DNA from: Candidatus Binatia bacterium
GTDB taxonomy: Bacteria; Desulfobacterota; Binatia; UBA9968; JAJDTQ01
Reading direction: 5' to 3'
Assembly (NCBI GenBank): GCA_951813575.1
Contig: OX638375.1
Location: 1,155,001 to 1,219,000, forward strand
Length of the DNA: 64,000 nt
Positions 36,100-45,081 of the stretch are shown piece after piece. A program made the position numbers and the translations under genes. Position 1 is the first letter of the stretch, and every line of letters starts with the position of its first letter. Below the pieces are notes generated by a model. That model was not told where the DNA came from. It was given only the letters and a program-made list of their open reading frames with translations, and made no database searches.

Positions 36100-38516
36100 G
36101 CCGCCATCCCCTCCAGAACCGCGATATCGGCGGCGGCGCGGGACGCCGTTTCACGAGTCGCAACCGCCAGCGCGCTGAAATCATCGGCCCCGCAGGCACG
36201 CGCGATGACGGCCTTGACCTTCCCGCCGGCGGTCTCCACCCGGGAACCGTCCTCCATCACCAGCGGCAGGACGCCGCGCAGGTTCCTCCACATCTTCGCG
36301 GCCTCCTCCAGCCGCTCCGCGGCGTCGGCGGGGATCAACCCGCGCGCGCCCAGAGTCCGGAACGCGGATGCCGCGCCGGGTACCAGAACGTCCGGAAACG
36401 CCCCGGCATGGATCAACTGCAGGAACCGGGCCGCGCGTTCCACATCCCGGAGGCCGCCGCGCATGTCGTCGACGGAGAGCAGACCAGGCTCGACCGCGCT
36501 GTCGCGGGCTTCTCCCAACTCGGCGATCAGCACTTCCCGCGCGATGCCGTGGGTCAGGATGTCCCTCCGCGCCTCGTCGAACCGCGTCGCGGTCCCCGCG
36601 TCGCCGGCGGTGAAGACGCACCGCGTCCGGAACAGCTCACGAAGCTCGGCGGCGGACGCTGCGGTCCGGTGGTGCTCGCGGAACTCGCCGAATGACCGGA
36701 CGGCCCGCGGCTCCCGCTCGCGCGGCACCGACGCGAACAGCAGGTTGTCGCGGGACAAGGCGCGCATCCCTTCGCGGAAGCGGCGGCAAAGAGCCTCCAC
36801 GTCCTCGGCGGTACCGCCGTCATACAGAAACATCACGTCGAGGTCTGCCCCGGGCGCCGCCTCTCCGCCGGCGATGTCGCCCAGAACCACGGCCGCCACC
36901 CCAACCTCGGGGGCCCGCGAGCGGCCCTCGCCGAACTCCTCCGCCACCGCCGACAGAACCTGAGCAATGGAGGCTTCGGCGACGTGGGACAGCGCCGTCC
37001 CCGCCTCCACGGGTGAGAGGTTGCCGCGCATCGTATGGACGCCGACCTGGAAAACCTTTTCGTTGGACCAGTTCCGCGCCGTCTCCACCGCGTCCGCGAC
37101 GTCCTGAATGGGCAAGTCGGCGAGCTCTTCCTTCATTTCCCGTACGCCGAATTCGTGCGTCCAGTAGACGCGGGCGAGGCCGCGCCGGGCGATGGTTTCG
37201 AACTCCGGATCGGGCCCGAAGCCGTCCGGCAGGTCCAAGTCGGTGAACTCTTTGTCCTGCAGGGTGTCGAGCAGTTCCGGCGCCCGTTCGATCCACTCGC
37301 CGAGACGAGGCGCCCCGGCGATGATCTCCGCGATGGCCTCGAACGCGTCGGGACGTGCGGCATAGGCCAAGCTGTCGTAGGCGCTCCAGTCGTCGATCTC
37401 CGGGTAGAAACGCGCGCGCCATTGGTCCACCAGCGGATCCATGGTCTCGAACCAGCGCCGGGGAAACATGGCCAGACCGCCCACCATGCCGTAGCCTCCC
37501 GGCAACTGCGGCGACTTGTCCCCGCCGTGATGCTGCAACAGCGGATAGAGCCGGTTCGGCGCCGGGTGGTGGTCGGCATGGCGTTGCGAATTGTAGTAGA
37601 GCCAGTTGGAGAACTTGCACGCGGCGGTCCAGGAATGGTGCAAACCGACCCGCTCGAACCGGCCGCCGGGGCGGCGCACGCGCTGCAACCCGTAGTGCTG
37701 CACGTAGTCCGCGATCTTGAGCTGCAGAAGTCCGCTGAGGCAGATGATGGCAAAGATCAGCAGGCCCCAGAGACCCCCCATCCAATACACCAGCACGTAC
37801 CAGACGGCGGCTTCGATGAGGTAACGCCAGCACGGGTTGGTGCGGTGCCAGACCGGCAGGTGGCGACGCGCCAGTCGGTTGCGCTCGAAGCGCCAGGCGC
37901 CGAGGACGCTGCCTGCCACCGAACGGGGGAAATATTGCCAGAAGCTCTGTCCCTTGGGCGCGGATACGGGATCCGCGGGGGTGCAGACGAGGGGATGGTG
38001 GATGCAGACGTGTTCGGTGGCCTCCTGCGGGAACGACACCGAAGCGAGCACGACTTCGGCCGCCCGGCGCTCCCACAAAGAGCGCGCGTGCATCATCTCG
38101 TGGCCGGCATTGTGGGCGAACCGGGCCAGACTGCCCAGGACCAGCGCCATCAAGAGGGCCTCCCAGGCCGACAAATGGCCGGCGACGAGGACCTGCCAGA
38201 GCGCGAAAACGAACGTCACCGGATAGAGCGCCACCCACACCCATTCCGCCAGCCTGTAGGCGAACAGCCGGCTCTCGGTCGTCGCGCCCGGGTCCATGTT
38301 CGCTTCGTCCTGGCCGAACAAGGTGTCGAAACGGTCCGCGAGCCAGAAATAGACGAACGGAACCGCGAGCCACCAGCCGCCGTACAGCGACGACAAGACC
38401 ACGACCGGAAAAATCGTGAGCGGCAGGAAATACGGCAAGGCGTTCCAGACCGAGGGCTGGATCACCCCGCCCGTTCCGGCGCCAGGAACGTCAACCTCCG
38501 CGCTGTCCTTTGCCAT
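36096..38516 (-). CDS. AlkB-type membrane di-iron hydroxylase fused to a GlnE-like nucleotidyltransferase
   Basis: About 806 residues from MAKDSAEVDV (GGAGG upstream). Residues 25-330 form a membrane di-iron alkane-hydroxylase-type domain: helices plus His clusters H135-x3-H139-x3-H143 (HNAGHEMMH), EHVCIHH (168-174) and NSQRHADHH (309-317). Residues ~430-806 resemble half of glutamine synthetase adenylyltransferase: RRGLARVYWTHEF, AAVVLGDIAGGEAAPGADLD with the Asp558-x-Asp560 metal pair, and MRGGLRDVERAARFLQLI. The hydroxylase could oxidise an alkyl or peptide carbon; the second domain could nucleotidylate a protein or small molecule. The fusion is very unusual. Confidence 0.82.
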   Translation of the reverse strand: MAKDSAEVDVPGAGTGGVIQPSVWNALPYFLPLTIFPVVVLSSLYGGWWLAVPFVYFWLADRFDTLFGQDEANMDPGATTESRLFAYRLAEWVWVALYPVTFVFALWQVLVAGHLSAWEALLMALVLGSLARFAHNAGHEMMHARSLWERRAAEVVLASVSFPQEATEHVCIHHPLVCTPADPVSAPKGQSFWQYFPRSVAGSVLGAWRFERNRLARRHLPVWHRTNPCWRYLIEAAVWYVLVYWMGGLWGLLIFAIICLSGLLQLKIADYVQHYGLQRVRRPGGRFERVGLHHSWTAACKFSNWLYYNSQRHADHHPAPNRLYPLLQHHGGDKSPQLPGGYGMVGGLAMFPRRWFETMDPLVDQWRARFYPEIDDWSAYDSLAYAARPDAFEAIAEIIAGAPRLGEWIERAPELLDTLQDKEFTDLDLPDGFGPDPEFETIARRGLARVYWTHEFGVREMKEELADLPIQDVADAVETARNWSNEKVFQVGVHTMRGNLSPVEAGTALSHVAEASIAQVLSAVAEEFGEGRSRAPEVGVAAVVLGDIAGGEAAPGADLDVMFLYDGGTAEDVEALCRRFREGMRALSRDNLLFASVPREREPRAVRSFGEFREHHRTAASAAELRELFRTRCVFTAGDAGTATRFDEARRDILTHGIAREVLIAELGEARDSAVEPGLLSVDDMRGGLRDVERAARFLQLIHAGAFPDVLVPGAASAFRTLGARGLIPADAAERLEEAAKMWRNLRGVLPLVMEDGSRVETAGGKVKAVIARACGADDFSALAVATRETASRAAADIAVLEGMAA

Positions 38517-38648
38517 GGCAACCTCCGCTGCTCCCGGCATCATTGTCCACGCCGGTGCGGACCCAGTCAAGCCGCATGCTTGGGGCCGGGCCACAGATCG
38601 CATGCCCCTTTCCCGGACACACGTTGCCTCGACGCGAGAGGGGGCGCG

Positions 38649-40022
38649 TCAGGGAGATTCGTCCGGCTGCAGCGAAGCGGCACAGTCGGCGGCGGCGTCC
38701 AGGCCGCTTCGCAAGGCTCCGTTCACGGAAGGCACGCCCATGTACTCCCCGGCAAGAAACAACCCCTTGACGCTTTCGAGCTCTTGCCGGCGCATCCGAT
38801 GCAGCGCCGACATCATGCCGCCGGGCGCCAAGCATACCGCCTCGTCCCAGCGGTGGACCCGGGTGAACAGAGGCTCCCGGGTCATCGCCGGGAAATACTT
38901 CCGTGTTTCCGCAAGAACCCGCAGACCTGCCTGCTCGTGGCTCAATGCCGACAACTCTTCAGCCCGCCTTCCGATGACGAGCACGTCGATCAGAGCCTTT
39001 CCCTCCGGCACGGTTTCGGGCGCCAGCGCCGCCGAGTTGCTCATGCCCAGCATGAGCGCCCCCGTCTGCGGCGGGAACGTAACCGCGTACCAGTCCTGGG
39101 GAAACGGGCTCGAGTCGAGGCCGAAGAAGACGCGGCAACACCTGGAGTAGGTGACGCGGCCCAGAGCGTCCCTGATGCCGGCCGGCAGGTCGGGAGCGAG
39201 ACGGAGGGCGGCGGTGGCGGTGGTGGCGCAGATGACCGCGTCGGCCTCGACAAGACCCGCTTCGGTAACCACGCCCCTGACGCCTCCGTCCTCGATCACG
39301 ATGCGCCTGACCGGGGTAGAGGTGCGGATGCTTGGGCCGCAGGCGCGAGCCAGGGCCTCCACGAACGCCCCGGCGCCGCCCTTGGGGCGGAGCGGCCAGC
39401 CGGCTTTCAAGCCGAAAAACCAGAGAACCGCCATCGCGTAGGCGGCGCCCACCTGGTCCGGATGTGCGAAGGTATAGCCGCTCAGGTTGGGGCCGAAGAA
39501 CCAGTCGAGGAACTCGCTTCCGATTCTCGACGCAACGAAATCGGCCGCGCTCTCGCCGTCGTCGAGGGCCAACATGCGCGAAGGGTCTTCAAGGCTGAGC
39601 TCGCCGCTCCGGGCGTTGAGCATCCTTGTGAACCTCAGCAACTGCCAGAGGCCTCGGGGCGACAGAAGCCGGAACGAGAGCAACGTCCGGGCGGTCTTCC
39701 ACTGGTCACGTGGGTGATCGCCGCCGTAGAAACCGTGAAACTTTCCGTTGCGGTACACCCCGCCATGGATCGGGACACGGGTCCGCTCCAGAGGAACACC
39801 CAGTTCGGCCGCCACCTCTCTGACCGTGTCGAACGCTTCCAGAAAGATGTTGGCGCCGATGTCTATGCCGAAACCGTGGACCTCCTCTACGGCGATTCGC
39901 CCCCCGGGCCGCGAGGACGCTTCGAAGACGGTGACATCCAGTCCGCGCTTGCGGAGCGCGTAGGCCGCTCCCAGCCCCGCCATACCGGCGCCAACCACGA
40001 GGATACTTCGATCGCGGCTCAC
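38649..40022 (-). CDS. FAD-dependent oxidase (protoporphyrinogen oxidase/amine oxidase family)
   Basis: About 457 residues from a GTG whose bases overlap the stop of the HemQ-like gene (GTGA). FAD-binding Rossmann start ILVVGAGMAGLGAAYALRKR, then FEASSRPGGRI and a C-terminal FLAGEYMGVPSVNGALRSG motif binding FAD. It belongs to the flavin amine oxidase superfamily that includes HemY/HemG-type porphyrinogen oxidases. Coupling to a HemQ-like gene favours a role in the coproporphyrin heme route, but a tailoring role on the peptide product is also open. The AlkB fusion gene follows after 132 bases. Confidence 0.82.
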   Translation of the reverse strand: MSRDRSILVVGAGMAGLGAAYALRKRGLDVTVFEASSRPGGRIAVEEVHGFGIDIGANIFLEAFDTVREVAAELGVPLERTRVPIHGGVYRNGKFHGFYGGDHPRDQWKTARTLLSFRLLSPRGLWQLLRFTRMLNARSGELSLEDPSRMLALDDGESAADFVASRIGSEFLDWFFGPNLSGYTFAHPDQVGAAYAMAVLWFFGLKAGWPLRPKGGAGAFVEALARACGPSIRTSTPVRRIVIEDGGVRGVVTEAGLVEADAVICATTATAALRLAPDLPAGIRDALGRVTYSRCCRVFFGLDSSPFPQDWYAVTFPPQTGALMLGMSNSAALAPETVPEGKALIDVLVIGRRAEELSALSHEQAGLRVLAETRKYFPAMTREPLFTRVHRWDEAVCLAPGGMMSALHRMRRQELESVKGLFLAGEYMGVPSVNGALRSGLDAAADCAASLQPDESP

Positions 40023-40873
40023 CCGAACCCCGGCGTCCGTCCATCCAGCAGCGCTCCCAACTCCTCCGCCCGGAACTGCAACCCCATGTAGAACGGCCCG
40101 AACAGGCCGTAGAGGGCGCTGGCCTCGTCGAAGCGCATCTCGTAGACCAGCTTCTTGAACACCACCGGATCGTCGGCGAACAGGTCGACGCCCCACTCCC
40201 AGTCGTCGAAGCCGATCGAGCCGGAGATGATCTGGGTCACCCGCCCGGCGTAGCCCCGGCCGATGAAGCCGTGGTCCGCCATCATCCGCTGCCGTTCGGC
40301 GAACGGCGCATCGTACCAGTTCTTCTCCTCGCCCCGCTTCTTGTCCATGGGATAGAAGCAGACGTAGCGACGGGCTGGGATGTCCGGTCGGAGCCGGGTT
40401 TCCATGGTCTTCCGCGCCTGGGCCAGATAGGCCTCCACCTGCTCCTTCCACTCCGGCGTGTTGGGAGCGATTCCCTTCTCCTTCAGGGAGCCGTAGAGCT
40501 GGCCGGAGCCGCTGTAGAGTCCCAGTTCGACCACCGAGAGGTAGGAGGTGGTCGGCTCCAGGAAAGGCGCCAGCTTGAGCTGGGCCACGGCCAGCTCGGC
40601 CTCGTTCAGGGCGTCCATCGAGTCGCGGAAGTGGATGAGCATCAGGTCGCCCTTGTGGCCCAGCAGCGACGCGAGGCCGGTGCGGCCATTGGCGGCGTGC
40701 TCCATGGATTTCAGGGCGGTGACCGCTTCGTCGATGACTCTCCGACGCGGCGCCGGGGCTTGCTCGTTCCACTCCGGCCACCGGATGCGGAACATCTGGT
40801 GGAGGATGTTCCAGCCCTCCAGGGTCAAGGGGACGGGAGGCAAGTCTGCACTCTTGGGATCGACATCGGACAC
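40019..40873 (-). CDS. hemQ: Chlorite dismutase-family protein, HemQ-like
   Basis: 284 residues. Two ferredoxin-like repeats of the chlorite dismutase fold. VCFYPMDKKRGEEKNWYDAPF is the HemQ YxxYPMxKxR motif, and MMADHGFIGRGYAGRVTQIISGSIGFDDWEW includes the likely proximal heme His. HemQ turns coproheme into heme b by oxidative decarboxylation. It opens the minus-strand arm and is translationally coupled to the FAD oxidase. It could supply heme to the MpaB-like oxygenase in the same cluster; that link is inferred. Confidence 0.82.
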   Translation of the reverse strand: MSDVDPKSADLPPVPLTLEGWNILHQMFRIRWPEWNEQAPAPRRRVIDEAVTALKSMEHAANGRTGLASLLGHKGDLMLIHFRDSMDALNEAELAVAQLKLAPFLEPTTSYLSVVELGLYSGSGQLYGSLKEKGIAPNTPEWKEQVEAYLAQARKTMETRLRPDIPARRYVCFYPMDKKRGEEKNWYDAPFAERQRMMADHGFIGRGYAGRVTQIISGSIGFDDWEWGVDLFADDPVVFKKLVYEMRFDEASALYGLFGPFYMGLQFRAEELGALLDGRTPGFG

Positions 40874-40989
40874 GACCTCTTCAATTAGCTTTCTTCAGCG
40901 ACCCTTTTCAAGTTGAAACCGCTCCGGACGCCCCGACGGCAGCGACCCATCACACTTCGGAACAGCTCGATTCCACAGAAACAACCAGG

Positions 40990-41101
40990 TTCCGACAGCT
41001 GCATGTCATGTTTCCGACATGCACGAAACCGGTGATTCCCAAGAGGTTGTCACTCGAAAGCCAGCAAAGTCTCCAACCACGATTGTCATTCTGCCGACAG
41101 C
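40990..41101 (+). promoter_or_regulatory. Putative activator-binding sites (TTCCGACA repeats and palindrome)
   Basis: An 8-base inverted repeat TGCATGTC/GACATGCA (41000-41007 and 41016-41023) overlaps two direct copies of TTCCGACA (40990-40997 and 41012-41019) spaced 22 bases, two helical turns. A further CCGACAGCT occurs at 41095-41103. The sites lie 160-190 bases upstream of the sigma-54 promoter, the usual distance for enhancer-binding proteins. Confidence 0.5.
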
Positions 41102-41183
41102 TTTCGCGGGGCCCGCCGTCATCCCTCGTTATTTCTTCACGTTACGGTTTAGGTTTTCCAAAAAATTCATCGGCAGACGAGGA

Positions 41184-41199
41184 TGGCCCCACTATTGCT
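41184..41199 (+). promoter_or_regulatory. Sigma-54 (-24/-12) promoter
   Basis: TGGCCCC, 4 bases, TTGCT, with the invariant GG (41185-41186) and GC (41197-41198) exactly 12 bases apart. Predicted start of transcription is near 41210, about 40 bases before the activator gene's ATG. Good match to the RpoN consensus in position and sequence. Confidence 0.65.
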
Positions 41200-41249
41200 T
41201 CAAAAGAATTATATTTCAGTTAGTCAAGAACCGGAGAGGGGGGAACCAA

Positions 41250-42290
41250 ATGGGGCAGCAGAGCAACCGCACGATGGAAGAGCCGGATCTCGAAACTCTA
41301 GGCTCCATGATCGGCAAGAGCGAGGCCATGCGAAACGTCTTCGAGCTTACCCTGAGGATTGCCGCAAGCGATTCGACCGTCCTCATAACCGGCGAGAGCG
41401 GCACCGGCAAAGAACTGATCGCGCGCACCATCCATGACCGGAGCAGACGCGCGAGGCAGCCCTTCGTTGCCGTCAACTGCGGGGCGATACCCGAGGACCT
41501 CCTGGAGAACGAACTGTTCGGCCACGTCAGGGGCGCGTTCACGGGTGCGCAACATTCCCGGTCGGGACGGTTCATGACCGCCAAGGAGGGGACCATATTC
41601 CTGGATGAAATCGGCGAGACCACTCCTCGGCTTCAGGCGAAGCTGCTGCGAGTGCTCCAGGAACGCGAGTTCAATCCGTTGGGAAGCGATGTCGCCACTC
41701 GGACCAACGCCCGTTTCGTCGCGGCCACCAATCGCGACCTGCGGGAGGCGATACCCGCCGGCGAGTTTCGTGAAGACCTCTACTACCGTCTCGCCATCCT
41801 CTCCCTGGAGCTGCCGCCACTGAGGGTGCGCCGGGAAGACATTCCTCCCCTGGTGGAGCACTTCCTGCAACATTTCAGCGGAGAACATCGACGCACCATC
41901 GACGAAAGGGCCATGAAGCGCCTGCAGGCCCATGACTGGCCCGGCAACGTCAGGGAAATGGAGAACCTGATCGAACGGCTGGTGACCCTGAACGATCGCG
42001 ACGAGATCCGCGTCGAGGACCTGCCGGAATTGACAGGCCACTTCGGGCCGCACCCCCGTGACATTCCTCTGAACGGGTTCACCTTGCCGGGCGACGGGTT
42101 CGATATCGACGGTTGCATCCAACGCTTCCAGCGCGAGATGATGCTGCAGGCGCTGGAGCGCACACACGGCAACAAGACCGTGGCCGCCACCCTGCTGGGA
42201 CTGAACCGCACCACCTTCATCGAGCGGATGCGGCGCCACGGCCTGGGATCGCTCGTGCCACGACGGTTGACGCCTCCCAACGGCCGCTGA
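41250..42290 (+). CDS. Sigma-54-dependent transcriptional activator without receiver domain
   Basis: About 346 residues, start ATG at 41250 after GAGGGGGG. Almost the whole protein is the AAA+ domain: Walker [12 protein letters not shown], the sigma-54 contact loop GAFTGA, Walker [11 protein letters not shown] and R-finger region [12 protein letters not shown]. The C terminus is a Fis-type helix-turn-helix ([20 protein letters not shown]). Only ~20 residues precede the AAA+ domain, so there is no phosphorylation or ligand domain, as in PspF; control may come from a partner protein or from its own level. It diverges from the RiPP minus arm. Confidence 0.92.
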   Translation: MGQQSNRTMEEPDLETLGSMIGKSEAMRNVFELTLRIAASDSTVLITGESGTGKELIARTIHDRSRRARQPFVAVNCGAIPEDLLENELFGHVRGAFTGAQHSRSGRFMTAKEGTIFLDEIGETTPRLQAKLLRVLQEREFNPLGSDVATRTNARFVAATNRDLREAIPAGEFREDLYYRLAILSLELPPLRVRREDIPPLVEHFLQHFSGEHRRTIDERAMKRLQAHDWPGNVREMENLIERLVTLNDRDEIRVEDLPELTGHFGPHPRDIPLNGFTLPGDGFDIDGCIQRFQREMMLQALERTHGNKTVAATLLGLNRTTFIERMRRHGLGSLVPRRLTPPNGR

Positions 42291-42378
42291 CCGCCGCCGG
42301 CACGACGTTCGCAAGAATCGGCCGGCAGCCTGCCGGACCCTGTTGCGCAAGTCCCGCCGGGCCGATATCTTCAACCTT

Positions 42379-43716
42379 ATGGACTGGACACACCGTCTCG
42401 CAGGTTTGATGCTGTTCACGCTGCTTCCCGCCGTTGCCGGCGGAGCCTCGACGCCCAAGGGCATGGTCGAGGTCCGGGAAGAGATCCTGGACAACGGCCT
42501 CAAGGTGCTCCTGCTGGAGAACCACCGGAGCCCGGCGGTCACCTTCCAGGTCTGGTACCGGGTGGGCTCCCGCAACGAGGTGGACGGCAAGAGCGGCATG
42601 GCGCACTTCCTCGAGCACATGCTGTTCAAGGGCACCGAAAAGGTGGCCCCGGAGGAATACGCCCGCACCATCCGGAAGCACGGCGGGCGCTCCAACGCCT
42701 TCACCTCCCACGACGCCACCGTCTACCACGCCACCATGAGCCGGGACACCATCGGCATCGCCATCGAGCTCGAGGCCGACCGCATGGTGAACACCCGCTT
42801 CGAGGAGAAGTACTTCCAGCCCGAGAAGAAGGTGGTGCAGGAGGAGCGGCGCATGCGGGCGGACCGCCCGCGGTCCGCGCTGGCGGAGATCACCAACGCG
42901 GTGACCTACGCCGTGCACCCCTACCGCCGGCCCATCATCGGCTGGCCGGAGGACGTCCGCCGGATGACCCTGGAGGACATGAAGGAGTTCTACCGGACCT
43001 ACTACTCGCCCAACAACGCCTTCATCCTGGTGGCCGGAGACTTCGACAGCGAGGAGATCCTGACGAAGGTCCGCGAAACCTTCGGCAAGATTCCGCGCGG
43101 CTCCGAGCCGCCGGAGATGGGGCTCACGGAGCCACCGCAGCGGGGCGAGCGGCGGGTGCGGCTCAAGAAGGAAGCCCAGCTCCCGGCGCTGGTGATGAAC
43201 TACCACGTGCCCAACGTGGGCCACGAGGACAGCTACGCGCTGGACGTGCTGGAGATGATCCTGTCGCGAGGGCGCACCTCGCGGCTCTACCGGGACCTGG
43301 TCTACGACCGGCGCATCGCGCGCTCGGCCTGGGCCGGCTACCACCGGGTGTCCGTCGACCCCGCCACCTTCACCATCGGCGCCCAGGCCATGCCCGGCAA
43401 GGACATTGCGGAGGTGGAAGCGGCCATCGACGAGGTCATCGCCGAGGTGCGGGACAAGGGCATCACCGAGGCGGAGCTCGACAAGGCCAAGAACCAGGTG
43501 GCGGCGGCCTTCATCTTCGCCCAGGAATCCAACCGGGGACAGGCCATGCGTATCGGCTTCTATGAGATCACCGGCGGATGGCGCCGCATGAACGAGTACC
43601 TCCAGGGTATCCGGGACGTCACCGCCGACGACGTCCGCCGGGTGGCGTGGGACTACCTCGACCGCGACCGCCGCACCGTGGGCATACTCGTTCCACAGGT
43701 GGGAAAACGCTCATGA
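42379..43716 (+). CDS. M16 family zinc peptidase (first of pair)
   Basis: About 445 residues from MDWTHRLAGLMLFTLL, a signal peptide ending near AVAGGA; the ATG was preferred over an upstream TTG. The inverted zinc motif is HFLEHMLF (HxxEH) with the distal Glu in the following helix (EEKYFQPEKKVVQEERR). Active-subunit type of the two-gene M16 peptidases that act in the periplasm. Its stop overlaps the start of the second M16 gene (ATGA), so the two products probably form the two-half protease clam. Confidence 0.92.
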   Translation: MDWTHRLAGLMLFTLLPAVAGGASTPKGMVEVREEILDNGLKVLLLENHRSPAVTFQVWYRVGSRNEVDGKSGMAHFLEHMLFKGTEKVAPEEYARTIRKHGGRSNAFTSHDATVYHATMSRDTIGIAIELEADRMVNTRFEEKYFQPEKKVVQEERRMRADRPRSALAEITNAVTYAVHPYRRPIIGWPEDVRRMTLEDMKEFYRTYYSPNNAFILVAGDFDSEEILTKVRETFGKIPRGSEPPEMGLTEPPQRGERRVRLKKEAQLPALVMNYHVPNVGHEDSYALDVLEMILSRGRTSRLYRDLVYDRRIARSAWAGYHRVSVDPATFTIGAQAMPGKDIAEVEAAIDEVIAEVRDKGITEAELDKAKNQVAAAFIFAQESNRGQAMRIGFYEITGGWRRMNEYLQGIRDVTADDVRRVAWDYLDRDRRTVGILVPQVGKRS

Positions 43717-45032
43717 GACGCTGGCTGCCCCTGATTCTGTGCCTCCTCCTGGGGCCCCACGCCGTCGCCTCCGCCGCCATGAACGCCCAACGTGAGACAC
43801 TCCCCAACGGACTGGTGCTGGTGACCTCGGAGCAGCCTGCGCTCCCCATCGTCTCGGTGCGGCTCCTGATCCGCGCCGGCTCCCGCTACGACCCCGCCGG
43901 GCGGCACGGCGTGGCCAACCTCGCCTCGCGGCTGCTGACCCTGGGCACTCCCGGCCGGGACGCCATGGCCATCAGCGGCCTCGTGGAGGGCATGGGCGCC
44001 CACTTCTGGGCCGACTGCGGCCGGGAGCTGGCCACCCTGAACCTGAACATCCTGAAAAAGGACCTGGACACCGGGTTGGCGCTCATGGGCGAGGTGCTGA
44101 CGGGGGCGTCGTTCCCGGAAAAGGAGGTGGCCCGCACGAAGCAGTCCCTGGCTGCCTCCATCCGGGCCAGGAAAGACCGTCCCAACGCGGTGGCCCGGGA
44201 GGCATTCCGGGCGGCGCTCTACCCCGACAGCTTCTATGGACGCCCGGTGGAAGGGTCGGAGGATGCGGTCCGGGGACTTGACCGGCGGAGCGTCGTGGAC
44301 TTCCACCGGCGCCACTACCGGCCCGACCGGACCATCCTGGTGGCGGTGGGCGACATAACCCACGAGGAGATCCGCGGAAAGCTCGCGAACGCCCTGGCCG
44401 CCTGGAAGCCGGCCGGCGGCGAGCCGGACCCGGCGGTGACGCTGCGGCCCCCGACGCGCGCTCCCGTCAAGGTGGATCGCAACCTCGCCCAGTCCACCAT
44501 CGTCATGGGGCACGAGGGTCCGCTCCGCATGGACCCCGACCACTACGCCATCCGGGTGATGAACCAGATCCTGGGCGGCGGCGCTCTCTCATCGCGCCTG
44601 GGAGACAGCATCCGGAACGAGCGGGGCCTCGCCTACTCCGTCTACAGCTACTTCGTCGCGGGCAGGAACGCCGGACGGTTCCAGATGGCCATGCAGACCC
44701 GCAACGAGAGCGCCCGGGAGGCCATGTCCGTGGCCAGGGCCGAGATCGAGCGGATCCGGCGGGACGGCGTCACCGAAGAGGAGCTCCGGGACGCCAAGAG
44801 CTACCTCATCGGGAGCTTCCCCCTGGGGCTCGAGACCAATGACGACATCGCCGACTTCCTGGGACAGGTCGAATATCTCGGGCTCGGGCTGGACTACGCC
44901 GACCGTTACCCCGACCTGATCCGCGGGGTCACCGCCGAGGACGTCCTCCGGGCCGCCCGGAAGCATCTGCAACCCGAAAAGCTCATCGTCGTGGTGGTCG
45001 GGGACCTCGAAAAGGCGCGCCTCGACAACTAG
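43713..45032 (+). CDS. M16 family peptidase-like protein (second of pair)
   Basis: About 439 residues with signal peptide MRRWLPLILCLLLGPHAVASA. M16 fold throughout (ETLPNGLVLVTSEQPALPIV; LGGGALSSRLGDSIRNERGLAYSVYSYF), but the HxxEH zinc motif is absent: the matching helix reads RHGVANLASRLL. It is therefore the non-catalytic partner subunit, as in mitochondrial processing peptidase-type pairs. Overlaps the active partner by 4 bases. Confidence 0.9.
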   Translation: MRRWLPLILCLLLGPHAVASAAMNAQRETLPNGLVLVTSEQPALPIVSVRLLIRAGSRYDPAGRHGVANLASRLLTLGTPGRDAMAISGLVEGMGAHFWADCGRELATLNLNILKKDLDTGLALMGEVLTGASFPEKEVARTKQSLAASIRARKDRPNAVAREAFRAALYPDSFYGRPVEGSEDAVRGLDRRSVVDFHRRHYRPDRTILVAVGDITHEEIRGKLANALAAWKPAGGEPDPAVTLRPPTRAPVKVDRNLAQSTIVMGHEGPLRMDPDHYAIRVMNQILGGGALSSRLGDSIRNERGLAYSVYSYFVAGRNAGRFQMAMQTRNESAREAMSVARAEIERIRRDGVTEEELRDAKSYLIGSFPLGLETNDDIADFLGQVEYLGLGLDYADRYPDLIRGVTAEDVLRAARKHLQPEKLIVVVVGDLEKARLDN

Positions 45033-45081
45033 GAGGCCGCCCGTCGCCTCTCCCAGGCCCGCGCCTCGCAGGACCGCTCCC

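Noticed and set aside
40023..40781. N-terminal extension of the FAD oxidase frame across the HemQ-like gene
   Set aside because: The extension has no FAD-oxidase similarity, and the GTG at 40022 sits just before the Rossmann motif.
40874..40980. Sigma-54 promoter facing the HemQ-like gene
   Set aside because: No TGGC/TTGC pair with correct spacing found on the minus strand.
42379..45032. M16 peptidase pair as the RiPP leader protease
   Set aside because: The cluster already encodes a C39 peptidase matching the leader's cleavage motif, and the M16 proteins carry signal peptides and are outside the cluster arms.
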